DNA of 64,000 nucleotides, from positions 3,046,970 to 3,110,969 of the forward strand of contig CP070727.1 in the NCBI GenBank assembly GCA_020350885.1, read 5' to 3'. Positions 1 to 7,376 of this stretch are shown in pieces (position 1 is the first letter of the stretch; each line of letters starts with the position of its first letter). The notes under the pieces are model-generated. The model saw nothing but the letters and a program-made list of their open reading frames with translations. It ran no database searches and was not told the DNA's origin. Position numbers and translations under genes: made by a program. This DNA is from a bacterium (GTDB taxonomy: Bacteria > Krumholzibacteriota > Krumholzibacteriia > Krumholzibacteriales > Krumholzibacteriaceae).

Positions 1-198
1 ATCCGCCGGAGCCGCTACCAGCTTCGGCGTTACGGCAGCCGTCACCCTGGCCGCGGCCCCCTCGAGCTGATTGACCGCACGGTCGAGAGCGACGGAGAAC
101 GCCGGTGATGAGCAGTGATCGGCTTTCGGTGTGTGCAGCATGAAAGCACAGATCACAAGACAGGGCAAAAGAAACACAACAATCGCATACTTCTTCAT
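1..198 (-). CDS. Secreted protein of unknown function, N-terminal part only
   Basis: An open frame of 66 codons runs off the left edge of the window, so only the N-terminus is present. The start ATG (198-196) follows a strong ribosome binding site (AGGAGGTGA, about 5 nt upstream). The protein begins with a two-lysine n-region and a hydrophobic stretch of about 17 residues, which is a classical export signal or an N-terminal membrane anchor. What follows is an Ala- and Val-rich segment without a motif I recognise. Product unknown. The good ribosome binding site and signal sequence make a real gene likely. It is transcribed divergently from the CBM6-like gene at 506. Confidence 0.6.
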   Translation of the reverse strand, partial: MKKYAIVVFLLPCLVICAFMLHTPKADHCSSPAFSVALDRAVNQLEGAAARVTAAVTPKLVAAPAD

Positions 199-450
199 TC
201 AATTCACCTCCTCTCGATGAATTTGAAACAAGGTACTTTTTAACAAGGCTACACGTATCTTCCGACGGAGTTCTATTGTCCAAAGTTGTAACGATTTGTT
301 AAAGCCTTAGCTAGTTGCATATTTTACCATAGATTATGTCCATGGTGCAAGAAAAGATTTCCCATGATCGATACATGTCGAGGCCGGTACGAATGTTGTG
401 CTGATTCCTGTTGTATCACCCACCGATCTGTGAGTCCCTGCAGTTTTGAG
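199..450. other. Divergent intergenic region
   Basis: This gap of about 250 bases lies between two genes transcribed away from each other. It is AT-richer than the flanking genes, as expected for promoter DNA. I see no gene, RNA or repeat in it. The recognisable promoter for the right-hand gene starts just to its right at 451. Confidence 0.5.
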
Positions 451-479
451 TTGACAGGATCGTGAAAGTCCGCTAGAAT
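451..479 (+). promoter_or_regulatory. Sigma-70-type promoter for the CBM6-like gene
   Basis: A perfect -35 box TTGACA (451-456) is followed after 17 nt by TAGAAT (474-479). The start codon lies 27 nt downstream of the -10 box, with AAGGA as ribosome binding site. This strong promoter argues that the gene at 506 is expressed despite its in-frame TGA. Confidence 0.75.
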
Positions 480-505
480 AACTATGTACAATAAAAGGAT
501 TTGTC

Positions 506-1057
506 ATGCGTTCACGATTGCTCGTATCGGTGGTTATCACATGTGCGGTCTACACCTGCACCGCAGCGTCCGGGCGGTCCGCCATACTGGTCGAAGGGGA
601 GAACTTCATCGACTATGAGGACATCGCGATGGTTCCGATTCAGGCTGTGCCCGGTCCCAGCTGTAGCGGCGGTTACATGGTGATCGGCCTCGATTACCCA
701 AGTGAATGGACGAAATACAACGTACCCGTCGAAAACGAAGAGTATGGCTACTACGTTGCACGCATGCTGTGCCGCGGCGATCTGGGCGTCAGTTACCAGA
801 TACGCCTCGAGATCTACCCACCGAATATCGGAATGCCCCAAACGATCGAATTCAACTATAGCGGCAAAGGGTACGGCTGAGGTTCATGGATCAGCGCCAC
901 TGGCAGTGGTGAGCTCTACCTGACCTCGACACCCTACACAGCGAAGCTCATCGCCATAAGCGGCGGTGATTCGGAGATAGACAGCATCATTCTCACACCG
1001 ACCGTGGCCGTCGAGGATGATACCTGGGGTTCGATCAAGCAAATATACCGCCGCTGA
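506..1057 (+). CDS. Secreted CBM6-like protein interrupted by an in-frame TGA
   Basis: The frame opens with a signal peptide (about residues 1-22) and then looks like a carbohydrate-binding module of the CBM6/35 type. It has an EGEN motif near the start, a GGYMVIG stretch, a W-x-x-Y pair, and a closing strand with the pattern IDSIIL. Translation meets TGA at 878-880, after 124 codons. The same frame stays open for 58 further codons to a TGA at 1055-1057, and that part completes the beta-sandwich and ends in WGSIKQIYRR. That ending resembles the C-terminus of the secreted protein at 49709. The TGA is therefore either a nonsense mutation (TGG to TGA would give Trp), a recoded codon, or a sequencing error. 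A hairpin (896-910) with a GGC loop lies 21 nt beyond it. If the stop is real, the product is the 124-residue form ending at 880. Confidence 0.6.
896..910 (+). promoter_or_regulatory. Hairpin downstream of in-frame TGA (weak SECIS-like candidate)
   Basis: The stem CCACT/AGTGG (897-901 with 905-909), extendable by one G-T pair, closes a GGC loop that starts 21 nt after the TGA at 878-880. Spacing and a G-starting loop match what is remembered of bacterial SECIS elements. A five-pair stem arises easily by chance, and a selenocysteine in a sugar-binding domain has no obvious purpose. Confidence 0.2.
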
Positions 1058-1148
1058 GTCTCCCTATCACGCAGAGACGACCACCCCCCACACAGTAAAT
1101 CCCCCTCCAATCTGCCGGATTGCGATCCGGTCGAATGGTGGGTTCGAA

Positions 1149-3155
1149 TCAGAAAGCGGATATGCAGTACAGGCTGTAGAGGTTCGTTCTCGACTCGAGC
1201 TTTACGCCGGGATCTATGCTGTTTTCGATCCACTGATACTGCGCCTGTATATAGGCATTCTTGCTGAAACGGAACCGCCCTTCACAGGCAAACGCACGTC
1301 GGTAATCATCGTGTCGCCGGTAGGTGCCGCCCCGCCAGTTCCTTCGGTCCAGCCATCCGATGCTCCCACCGAGACCCGAGGGCAGATCCATGTCCAATGT
1401 TATCCCCAAATATGACACACGCTCCGTCGCCATGTACGACGGAGTTTCGAACTCCTTGAGGCTTTTATAGAATAAGGATACAACGGCAGCAATATCGTCC
1501 GGTAGAATTCGATGAGAGAACAGCTGTCCCTCTTGTATCCGTACACGGCACGAGTATCGGGATCCGGTGATGTTCGGCGCGTAGGAGAGTGCCGCGAACG
1601 GTGAATAGAACTCGGGATCGAGCCGAAGATAATCACACGACAGCTCGACCCACGGTGACCATTCGAGGATCACGCCCGCTATACCACCCTCGTCCCGGTA
1701 CCGTCTGGTTGTGTATTCATCCGAAAAACGAGGCTTGATGTGACTCTCTGCCCGGTTTGAAGTCACCAGCTCTCCCCTGAATGTGTAGCCCGGCAGGATG
1801 GGGATCTCCGCTGTTATCGTGAGGAGGTGTGATCTATCCCATGACGGCAGGTCATAGCCGATTCTTTGCTCGTAGCCGAGCTTAGAGAGATCCAAAGACC
1901 GCTCGTCCTCCCACGTGCCCACGAGATGGAGACCCAGCTTGAGCGCCGATCCGGTCCAGGGCAGGTAGAGCTGCCACCGTGATTCGAAGCCGTAGATCTC
2001 CTGGGAATAATCCGGCCCTTCCACACCCGTATTCGCTACCGTGAGCGAGTCCACCTCCCGTGCGTGCCGCGGGATCGCATAGAAAAGGCGCGCCTCGATC
2101 CCCTTCGCCGTAAAGCTCGCCACGCCGCCCTCGAAGGTGAGATCGGGCCCCAGCACCTCGAGGCTCTCGATAAGAAGGGCGCCGGCGGCCGCCCCGCACC
2201 CGCAGCCCGCATCACCCCCTGTCCGCGGGTTGTCGTCCCAATCCCACCGCATGAGCGTGAGGGGTGTCATGTGGATCGAGAAGTAACCGAGCCGGAGCGC
2301 GAACCTGTTCCACGAGATCTCGGCGAAGGCACTACCCCACTCACTGGAATAGTAATCGGGGCCGGACGTGAGAACCTCCTCGCCCTCGTTGCTGAGCCGC
2401 AGCAACCCTCCGACCGTCAGATGACGCCCTAGTATCCGGGATACCTCGAACTCGAAACGGTAGAGAAAGGTGTTCTTCGATTCGACCTCCTCGCCGTACG
2501 GCCCCACCGCCAGGTCACCCTGTGAGTCGATCCCGAGAAAACGGATACGCTGTCTGCCGCCGAAGACGAAACCGGCTGTTGGTCCACTCTCGATATCCCG
2601 GGCACCGGTCCCCCCCTCCACCTCGGCCGCATCAACGGGTCCCGAATCCCCTCCCAGAAGCATATCCTCCATGATCTCCCCGATATCGCCTTCCGGTTCG
2701 AACGCTGAAGCGATTACCCTTCCTCCGTTGCCGATCAGGTAAATGGCAAATGTGGCAAAAGGTACCTCATAGAGCTTTGTTATATTGGTCGTGCGATCCC
2801 AGAGTTGCGTGAAGGTGATCCCGTTTGCATCGAGGATTCCCTGAACACGGAGCATATCGCCCTCGTCACTATTGATACCGATGACGGCGATATCGCCCCC
2901 GGCGTACTCCTGGTTGAATGCGTCACAATCGAGGAGCGACTCGACGCAATGGGGGCAACCGCTCTCCCAGAATATCAGGAATATATGCCGATAGGCCGAG
3001 AAGAGCTCGTCCGAGCCTGGGTAATCCCTCCCGTCAACCATAGACAGATCGAAGGGTGGCGCCTGCCGCCCGGCCTGAATCCCTTCCGCGCATACAACGG
3101 CGGCGTTTGCCGAGAATGTGAGAGCAAGGATTATTACAGGAACCCACTGTCGCAT
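1149..3155 (-). CDS. Thioredoxin-like domain fused to an outer-membrane beta-barrel
   Basis: A signal peptide (1-23) precedes a TlpA/peroxiredoxin-like domain (about 28-165). That domain has a C67-P-H-C70 redox pair, a nearby C77 and a VPF cis-proline loop. An acidic linker (about 170-195) leads into some 470 residues of alternating aromatic/hydrophobic strands, with Gly/Asp turns and a C-terminal Phe, typical of a beta-barrel recognised by the BAM complex. The barrel also carries an odd Cys-Gly-Cys-Gly loop at about residue 300. Known family behaviour supports periplasmic thiol chemistry for the first domain; the joint architecture is unusual. The frame is uninterrupted, so the fusion is not a frameshift artefact. 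It might deliver electrons to, or oxidise, a periplasmic partner of the barrel. The substrate is unknown. It is divergent from the MATE gene. Confidence 0.75.
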   Translation of the reverse strand: MRQWVPVIILALTFSANAAVVCAEGIQAGRQAPPFDLSMVDGRDYPGSDELFSAYRHIFLIFWESGCPHCVESLLDCDAFNQEYAGGDIAVIGINSDEGDMLRVQGILDANGITFTQLWDRTTNITKLYEVPFATFAIYLIGNGGRVIASAFEPEGDIGEIMEDMLLGGDSGPVDAAEVEGGTGARDIESGPTAGFVFGGRQRIRFLGIDSQGDLAVGPYGEEVESKNTFLYRFEFEVSRILGRHLTVGGLLRLSNEGEEVLTSGPDYYSSEWGSAFAEISWNRFALRLGYFSIHMTPLTLMRWDWDDNPRTGGDAGCGCGAAAGALLIESLEVLGPDLTFEGGVASFTAKGIEARLFYAIPRHAREVDSLTVANTGVEGPDYSQEIYGFESRWQLYLPWTGSALKLGLHLVGTWEDERSLDLSKLGYEQRIGYDLPSWDRSHLLTITAEIPILPGYTFRGELVTSNRAESHIKPRFSDEYTTRRYRDEGGIAGVILEWSPWVELSCDYLRLDPEFYSPFAALSYAPNITGSRYSCRVRIQEGQLFSHRILPDDIAAVVSLFYKSLKEFETPSYMATERVSYLGITLDMDLPSGLGGSIGWLDRRNWRGGTYRRHDDYRRAFACEGRFRFSKNAYIQAQYQWIENSIDPGVKLESRTNLYSLYCISAF

Positions 3156-3250
3156 AACTTATCCCTTCTTTCAAAGTTCAACGTTGAACGCCAAACTGTA
3201 ATGCATTATATTCGAAATTTCTAACTTTTTAAGAAGAATTTGATGCCGCC

Positions 3251-4585
3251 ATGACCTTCGACTCACACATGAACCGTGAGATCATCCACCTCGCCTACCC
3301 GGTGATCGTGGGAATGATCTCTCATACCGTCCTCAACCTCGTCGATACCGCAATGGTCGGCAGGCTCGGAGACGTCGCCCTCGGAGCCGTCGGTCTGGGA
3401 TCCTTCTTCGTCATGGTGACCGTACTCATCTTCGGCTCCCTCGGCGTCGGCACACAGGCCATTACGGCCCGGCGACTCGGTGAGAATCGAACCGAAGAGT
3501 TCGTACGGATCGCCTTCAATGCATTCCTGCTATCCTGCATCGTTGGCATTGTCGTCTCTCTTGCGGGATACGGTTCGTCCACATGGATCTTCCACCGGCT
3601 CTCGGACAGGCCGGAGATCGTTGAGAAGGGCATCCCCTACCTCCGGATCAGGTTTCTCGGTATCTTTTCATTGATTATTATCTTTACCCTGCGGGGTTAC
3701 GCCTTCGGCATGGCCCGCGTGCGGATCGATATGATCGTCTCCCTTATCGTCAACCTTCTCAATATCGTCCTGAACTACTTCCTGATCTTCGGGCATTGGA
3801 TCTTCCCCCGTCTTGAGGTCAGCGGTGCGGCCCTGGCCTCGGTGATAAGCACCGTGGTGGGACTCGTCATCTACCTGCTCTCGATCCGGTACCGGATTAT
3901 CGAAAGGCTCCCCCATGATGACCACGGTTACAGGCTCTCGCGGGAGCTCGTCGGGCGGATAGCCCGGATATCCGCGCCGCGAGCCATCCAGAGCTTCTCC
4001 ATACTGGGATTCATCGTATTTCTCAGCCTCATCGGGAAGATCGGTGTCGGCGAGCTCGCCATCAGCAACATCATCTTCAAGGCATTCAACTTCTCATTCA
4101 TGATAGGTCTCGCCATCGGTGCCGCCTCCGCCACACTCGTCGGGAGAAGCCTCGGTCAGGGGAACGGGGAGCTCGCGGCACGCTACGGCTGGCACTCGGT
4201 CGGACTGGGAACCCTCGGGATGGGCTGCATCGGAATCCTCTTCATGCTGTTCCCCCGCCAGATCATGGGTGTCTTCACCCATGTACCCGACACGATCGAG
4301 AAGGGGGTGTTACCCTTCAGGCTTCTCGGTGCATTTCAATTCATAGACGGTGCAGGCATCGTACTCTCCCGTACACTCCAGGGAGCGGGCAGCACACTCT
4401 ACGTCATGATCTCCGAAATGGTAGCCGTCTGGTGCGTCCTCATCCCCTTCTCCTATATTACCGTCATGGTGATGCACGGAGGGATCGTTCTGGCATGGTG
4501 GGCACTCTTCCTCTATATCATAGTCTTCTCGGCCGCCATGCTCTGGAAATTCCATGAGGGCGGCTGGAAGAAGATCAAGATCTGA
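3251..4585 (+). CDS. MATE family multidrug/cation antiporter
   Basis: This is a 444-residue, very hydrophobic protein with about twelve membrane segments arranged as two similar halves. The first segment has the MATE signature (Pro-Val-Ile near residue 17, followed by NLVDTAMVGRLG), and the second half repeats the pattern. The length is standard for the family. MATE proteins expel cationic drugs and metabolites using Na+ or H+ gradients across the inner membrane. It stands alone between a divergent envelope gene and the arsR operon. The ATG at 3251 has only a weak AAGAAG upstream, but no better start lies nearby. Confidence 0.92.
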   Translation: MTFDSHMNREIIHLAYPVIVGMISHTVLNLVDTAMVGRLGDVALGAVGLGSFFVMVTVLIFGSLGVGTQAITARRLGENRTEEFVRIAFNAFLLSCIVGIVVSLAGYGSSTWIFHRLSDRPEIVEKGIPYLRIRFLGIFSLIIIFTLRGYAFGMARVRIDMIVSLIVNLLNIVLNYFLIFGHWIFPRLEVSGAALASVISTVVGLVIYLLSIRYRIIERLPHDDHGYRLSRELVGRIARISAPRAIQSFSILGFIVFLSLIGKIGVGELAISNIIFKAFNFSFMIGLAIGAASATLVGRSLGQGNGELAARYGWHSVGLGTLGMGCIGILFMLFPRQIMGVFTHVPDTIEKGVLPFRLLGAFQFIDGAGIVLSRTLQGAGSTLYVMISEMVAVWCVLIPFSYITVMVMHGGIVLAWWALFLYIIVFSAAMLWKFHEGGWKKIKI

Positions 4586-4669
4586 CCCTTTGCGGCCGTG
4601 GAACCATCACATCAAATCAACCACCTTCCCTCCCCCCAGCTCGGTATCGAAGATCGGCAAAGAAAAGCG

Positions 4670-4711
4670 TTGACAAACGCTCCATTTTAACATATGAGTA
4701 TATAAGCATAT
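4670..4711 (+). promoter_or_regulatory. Promoter with overlapping ArsR-type operator
   Basis: TTGACA (4670-4675) is followed after 17 nt by TATGAG (4693-4698). An imperfect inverted repeat, ATATG-N10-CATAT, spans 4692-4711 (8 of 10 positions paired) and covers the -10 box. The AT-rich ATATG...CATAT form is like the operators of the ArsR/SmtB family. The arrangement suggests that the repressor encoded just downstream controls its own operon by blocking RNA polymerase. Confidence 0.6.
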
Positions 4712-4726
4712 TAAAGAAAGGCAGTC

Positions 4727-5110
4727 GTGGAATCCGTCACCATGGATACATCGCTGGAGCTCATTGCTAGGCGCTTGAAGGCCCTCGCCGATCCAAGCCG
4801 CCTAACGATCCTCCACAAGCTCTGTGATGGAGAGAAGAACGTGACAGAACTCGTTGCAAAAACGGGGCTTACACAGGCGAACGTATCGAAGCACCTCCGC
4901 ATTCTCCGGGAGGAGGGGCTCGTCCGGACGAGGCGCGAGCAGCGAATGATCTTCTACCGGATCGTCGGAGGCCTGACGCAGCAGATATGCACTCTGATCA
5001 GCCTCTCGCTCGAGAACGAGGCGATCGAGGAGATCGAGATCATGGGGCGCTACCTCGAAACCAACGGCATACCCGCTGCGGAAACGAAGGAAGCACAGGA
5101 GAGGTTATGA
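4727..5110 (+). CDS. ArsR family transcriptional repressor
   Basis: This winged-helix protein of 127 residues has the family hallmark: a helix of the ALADPSRLTIL type, then a recognition helix around TQANVSKHLRILREEGLV (about 45-62) and a beta-wing. The only Cys near the classical metal site is in HKLCDG, and the usual CxC pair is absent. The sensor is therefore not a standard As/Cd type and could respond to another thiol-reactive or redox signal. The GTG start at 4727 is chosen because GAAAGG lies 5 nt upstream; ATG at 4742 is an alternative. It overlaps the next small gene by 4 nt (ATGA), so the two are translationally coupled, and it probably represses the operon through the repeat at 4692-4711. 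Confidence 0.88.
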   Translation: MESVTMDTSLELIARRLKALADPSRLTILHKLCDGEKNVTELVAKTGLTQANVSKHLRILREEGLVRTRREQRMIFYRIVGGLTQQICTLISLSLENEAIEEIEIMGRYLETNGIPAAETKEAQERL

Positions 5111-5298
5111 GCGGAGGATTGGGTTTACTGATTTTCCTCGTCGCGTGGTTTGTCATCATGCGGTTCGTTCTCCCACGCTTCGGTGTCCCTACATGACTCG
5201 GCGGACAATGCGATATCGGGGACCGATACGGAGCAGACGAGAAAGACGATGGGAACGATACAACCGGCGAAACCGTGGGAGGCAAACCAGGCCGGTAA
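5107..5298 (+). CDS. Putative small membrane-anchored selenoprotein (UxxxxC)
   Basis: The ATG at 5107 overlaps the arsR stop (ATGA). The first 29 codons encode one transmembrane helix (about 5-21), then a short basic stretch ending in FGVPT, followed by TGA (5194-5196). The frame continues for 33 codons to TAA at 5298, just 12 nt before the next gene. If TGA is read as selenocysteine, the result is a 63-residue protein with PT-U30-LGGQ-C35, a U-x4-C redox motif, and an acidic hydrophilic tail. A perfect 6-bp hairpin with a GGA loop starts 17 nt after the TGA. The operon spacing favours the long form: stopping at 5196 would leave a 114-nt hole in a tightly packed operon. The alternative is a 29-residue membrane peptide. 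The partner and substrate are unknown. Confidence 0.6.
5214..5228 (+). promoter_or_regulatory. Candidate bacterial SECIS hairpin
   Basis: The stem TATCGG (5214-5219) pairs perfectly with CCGATA (5223-5228) around a three-base loop GGA. The loop starts 23 nt after the in-frame TGA at 5194-5196. As I remember the bacterial SECIS rules, they ask for a short upper stem, a G within the first two loop bases and a TGA-to-loop distance of roughly 16-37 nt; all three are met here. Confidence 0.5.
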
Positions 5299-5310
5299 AA
5301 CGAGCAGACG

Positions 5311-5484
5311 ATGCCTATATTTGAATACATATGTAATGGATGTAGTAAGGAATTCGAGGAGCTCGTACCGTCCGCCGACTCGGAGGTTCATTGCCCCGAG
5401 TGCGGTTCGACGGACGCCGAGAAGCTCTTTTCCCCTTTTGCGAAAAGCTGTTCGAGCTGCGGTTCATGTGGCACACCCACCTGA
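5311..5484 (+). CDS. FmdB-type zinc ribbon protein
   Basis: This 57-residue protein starts MPIFEYIC and has two CxxC knuckles (C8-N-G-C11 and C28-P-E-C31) with the FEELV and KLFSPFA stretches of the FmdB/CxxC_CxxC regulatory family. A Cys-rich tail (CSSCGSCG) adds three more cysteines. It is too short for common ORF cut-offs. The gene follows the putative selenoprotein by 12 nt and closes the arsR operon before a terminator. FmdB proteins have no firmly established role, though metal or thiol handling would suit both the ligands and the neighbours. Confidence 0.85.
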   Translation: MPIFEYICNGCSKEFEELVPSADSEVHCPECGSTDAEKLFSPFAKSCSSCGSCGTPT

Positions 5485-5530
5485 AGTGTCTAACGGCACG
5501 GCGGCGGTTCGCCGCCAGGGAAAAAGATAC

Positions 5531-5569
5531 AGCCCGTACCGGTCTCTCCGAGATCGATACGGGCTTTTA
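5531..5569. terminator. Bidirectional intrinsic terminator
   Basis: AGCCCGTA (5531-5538) pairs with TACGGGCT (5558-5565). On the plus strand the stem is followed by TTTAT. On the minus strand it is followed after a few bases by TTTTT (5521-5525). It sits between the convergent arsR operon (plus) and the gltX-tRNA transcript (minus) and can end both. Confidence 0.75.
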
Positions 5570-5571
5570 TC

Positions 5572-5646
5572 TGGTAGCCCCTAGGGGAGTCGAACCCCTG
5601 ATTCATGGCTGAGAACCATGCGTCCTGACCACTAGACTAAGGGGCC
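5572..5646 (-). tRNA. tRNA-Glu (anticodon CTC)
   Basis: The 75-nt cloverleaf has an encoded CCA end. The acceptor stem is GGCCCCT/AGGGGCT, and the D-arm carries TAGTCTAGTGGTC. The anticodon stem CATGG/CCATG holds the loop TTCTCAG, giving anticodon CTC for GAG. The T-arm is AGGGGTTCGACTCCCCT. It is cotranscribed downstream of gltX, whose product charges it, and 10 nt from tRNA-Gln. Confidence 0.95.
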
Positions 5647-5656
5647 AAAATAACAA

Positions 5657-5730
5657 TGGCTGGAGAGGGAGGATTCGAACCCCCACCGGCTGATCCAGAG
5701 TCAGCTGTCCTACCATTAGACGACTCTCCA
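5657..5730 (-). tRNA. tRNA-Gln (anticodon CTG)
   Basis: The 74-nt cloverleaf has an encoded GCCA 3' end. The acceptor stem TGGAGAG/CTCTCCA begins with the weak U1-A72 pair typical of bacterial tRNA-Gln. The anticodon stem GCTGA/TCAGC holds CTCTGGA, giving CTG for CAG. It lies 86 nt downstream of the gltX stop. Confidence 0.95.
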
Positions 5731-5816
5731 ACAGTGCAACACAAGTTACTACATTGCATAGGGGAACGCAACCCCCTTTTCGTCCAGGAGGAAATACCCC
5801 GAATCCCGGGACTATT

Positions 5817-7376
5817 TCAGTTGTAAACCTTTGTCGCGGTGCGCAATCGTTCGACCGTCTTCGCCTTTCCGAGCAGCACGATAACCCAGAAGATGTCCGG
5901 GGATACCGTTCCACCCGTGAGTGCGACCCGGCATGGATGAATGAGTTCTCCCGCTTCGATCTCCATCCGGTCGGCGAGGCTGCGGAGGGTCTCTTCAACT
6001 GCATCACGCTCGAAATACTGGAGCGTATCGTAGTCGTCGGCAAGAGCGTTCAGGCGCTCGGGCACCTCGGGCCTGGCAAGATGCGACCGGATTGCATGCT
6101 CATCCCGCTCATAATCATCCCGGTAGAAATAGCCCAGCTTCCCCGGTACGTCCTTCAGCAACTTCAACCTGTTACCGATCACATTGATGATAAGGGCGAG
6201 ACGCTGAAACTCCTTCGAGTTCAAACGCTCCTCCGGTTGGAGCGTTTCCTCGTTCACCGATTCCGTTCCGGGAACCAGTTTGAGATCGACCGGCCGGGAG
6301 AGATCGACCTCGAAGGCGGGTGGAATGAGGCCCTCCCGCTCAAGGACCTCGTAGACCATCTTGGTCTTCTCGACGAGGTCGAGGCGCTTGAAGTGCTCTG
6401 CGTTTATCCACTCCATCTTGTCGATATCGAAGACGGCCGGATTGCGTGATATGCGCTTGAGCGAGAACTTGTCGATGAGCGCCTTCAGTGAGAAGAGTTC
6501 GCGTTTGTCGTCGAAGGACCATCCCAGAAGCGCAAGATAGTTCACCATGGCCTCGGAAAGGTAAAGTTTGTCCCGGTAGTAATCGATCGATGTGGCACCG
6601 TGGCGTTTGCTGAGCCTCGTCTTGTCACTCCCGAGTATCATCGGCAGGTGCGCGAACTTCGGCAACGGATAATCAAATGCCCTGTAGAGATGTACCTGAC
6701 GCGGTGTGTTTGAGATGTGATCATCGCCGCGGATCACATGAGTGATCTTCATCTTCGCATCGTCGACAACGACGGCAAAGTTATAGGTGGGCCTGCCATC
6801 GGATTTCACGAGCACGAAATCGTCGAGCTCCTCGTTCTGGGTGGTGAAGTCCCCGCGTATGATATCCCTGAAACGCACCTCACCGTCGGCGGGCATCATG
6901 AACCTGACCACGAACGGCATTCCACCCGCGAGACGTTCCTCGACGTCGTCCGGCTTCAAACGGCGGCATCTCCCGTCGTATTTCAGGGCGGTCTTCCTCT
7001 CCTTCGCTTCGAGCTTCATCGCCTCGAGTACTTCGGGTGTGCAGAAACACCGGTACGCCTTCCCCTCATCCAGCAGGCGCTGCGCGTCCGAGTGGTAGAG
7101 TACGCTCCTGGCCGACTGGACATAGGGGCCGAATTCGCCGCCCATATCGGGTCCCTCGTCCCAATCGAGTCCCAACCAACGGAGCCCGCGTAGGATCCCC
7201 TCGTACGACTCCCGCGTCGAGCGTTGGGCGTCGGTATCCTCGATCCGGAGAACGAAGGTACCCCCTGTCTTCCTGGCGTAGAGAAAGTTATACAATGCCG
7301 TCCTTGCTCCACCGACATGCAGATGACCTGTGGGGCTCGGGGCGAATCTCACCCGTATGTTCTGGGAATCCTGCAT
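5817..7376 (-). CDS. gltX: Glutamyl-tRNA synthetase
   Basis: This class I aminoacyl-tRNA synthetase (519 residues) ligates Glu to tRNA-Glu in the cytoplasm. The HIGH region appears as FAPSPTGHLHVGGAR (11-25) and the KMSKS loop as LSKRHG, both exactly as in GltX. A Cys-x-Cys...Tyr...Cys zinc site (CFC, then YDGRC) lies in the inserted domain. The ATG overlaps the stop of the upstream lipoprotein gene by one base (TAATG). Genes for tRNA-Gln and tRNA-Glu follow on the same strand. In bacteria without GlnRS this enzyme also misacylates tRNA-Gln for GatCAB, and the linked tRNA-Gln would fit that. No glnS or gat genes are in view. Confidence 0.97.
   Translation of the reverse strand: MQDSQNIRVRFAPSPTGHLHVGGARTALYNFLYARKTGGTFVLRIEDTDAQRSTRESYEGILRGLRWLGLDWDEGPDMGGEFGPYVQSARSVLYHSDAQRLLDEGKAYRCFCTPEVLEAMKLEAKERKTALKYDGRCRRLKPDDVEERLAGGMPFVVRFMMPADGEVRFRDIIRGDFTTQNEELDDFVLVKSDGRPTYNFAVVVDDAKMKITHVIRGDDHISNTPRQVHLYRAFDYPLPKFAHLPMILGSDKTRLSKRHGATSIDYYRDKLYLSEAMVNYLALLGWSFDDKRELFSLKALIDKFSLKRISRNPAVFDIDKMEWINAEHFKRLDLVEKTKMVYEVLEREGLIPPAFEVDLSRPVDLKLVPGTESVNEETLQPEERLNSKEFQRLALIINVIGNRLKLLKDVPGKLGYFYRDDYERDEHAIRSHLARPEVPERLNALADDYDTLQYFERDAVEETLRSLADRMEIEAGELIHPCRVALTGGTVSPDIFWVIVLLGKAKTVERLRTATKVYN

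Noticed and set aside
5482..5484. TGA ending the FmdB-type gene as a further selenocysteine codon
   Set aside because: The protein is complete in the family sense, and the frame beyond shows no conserved extension or suitable hairpin.
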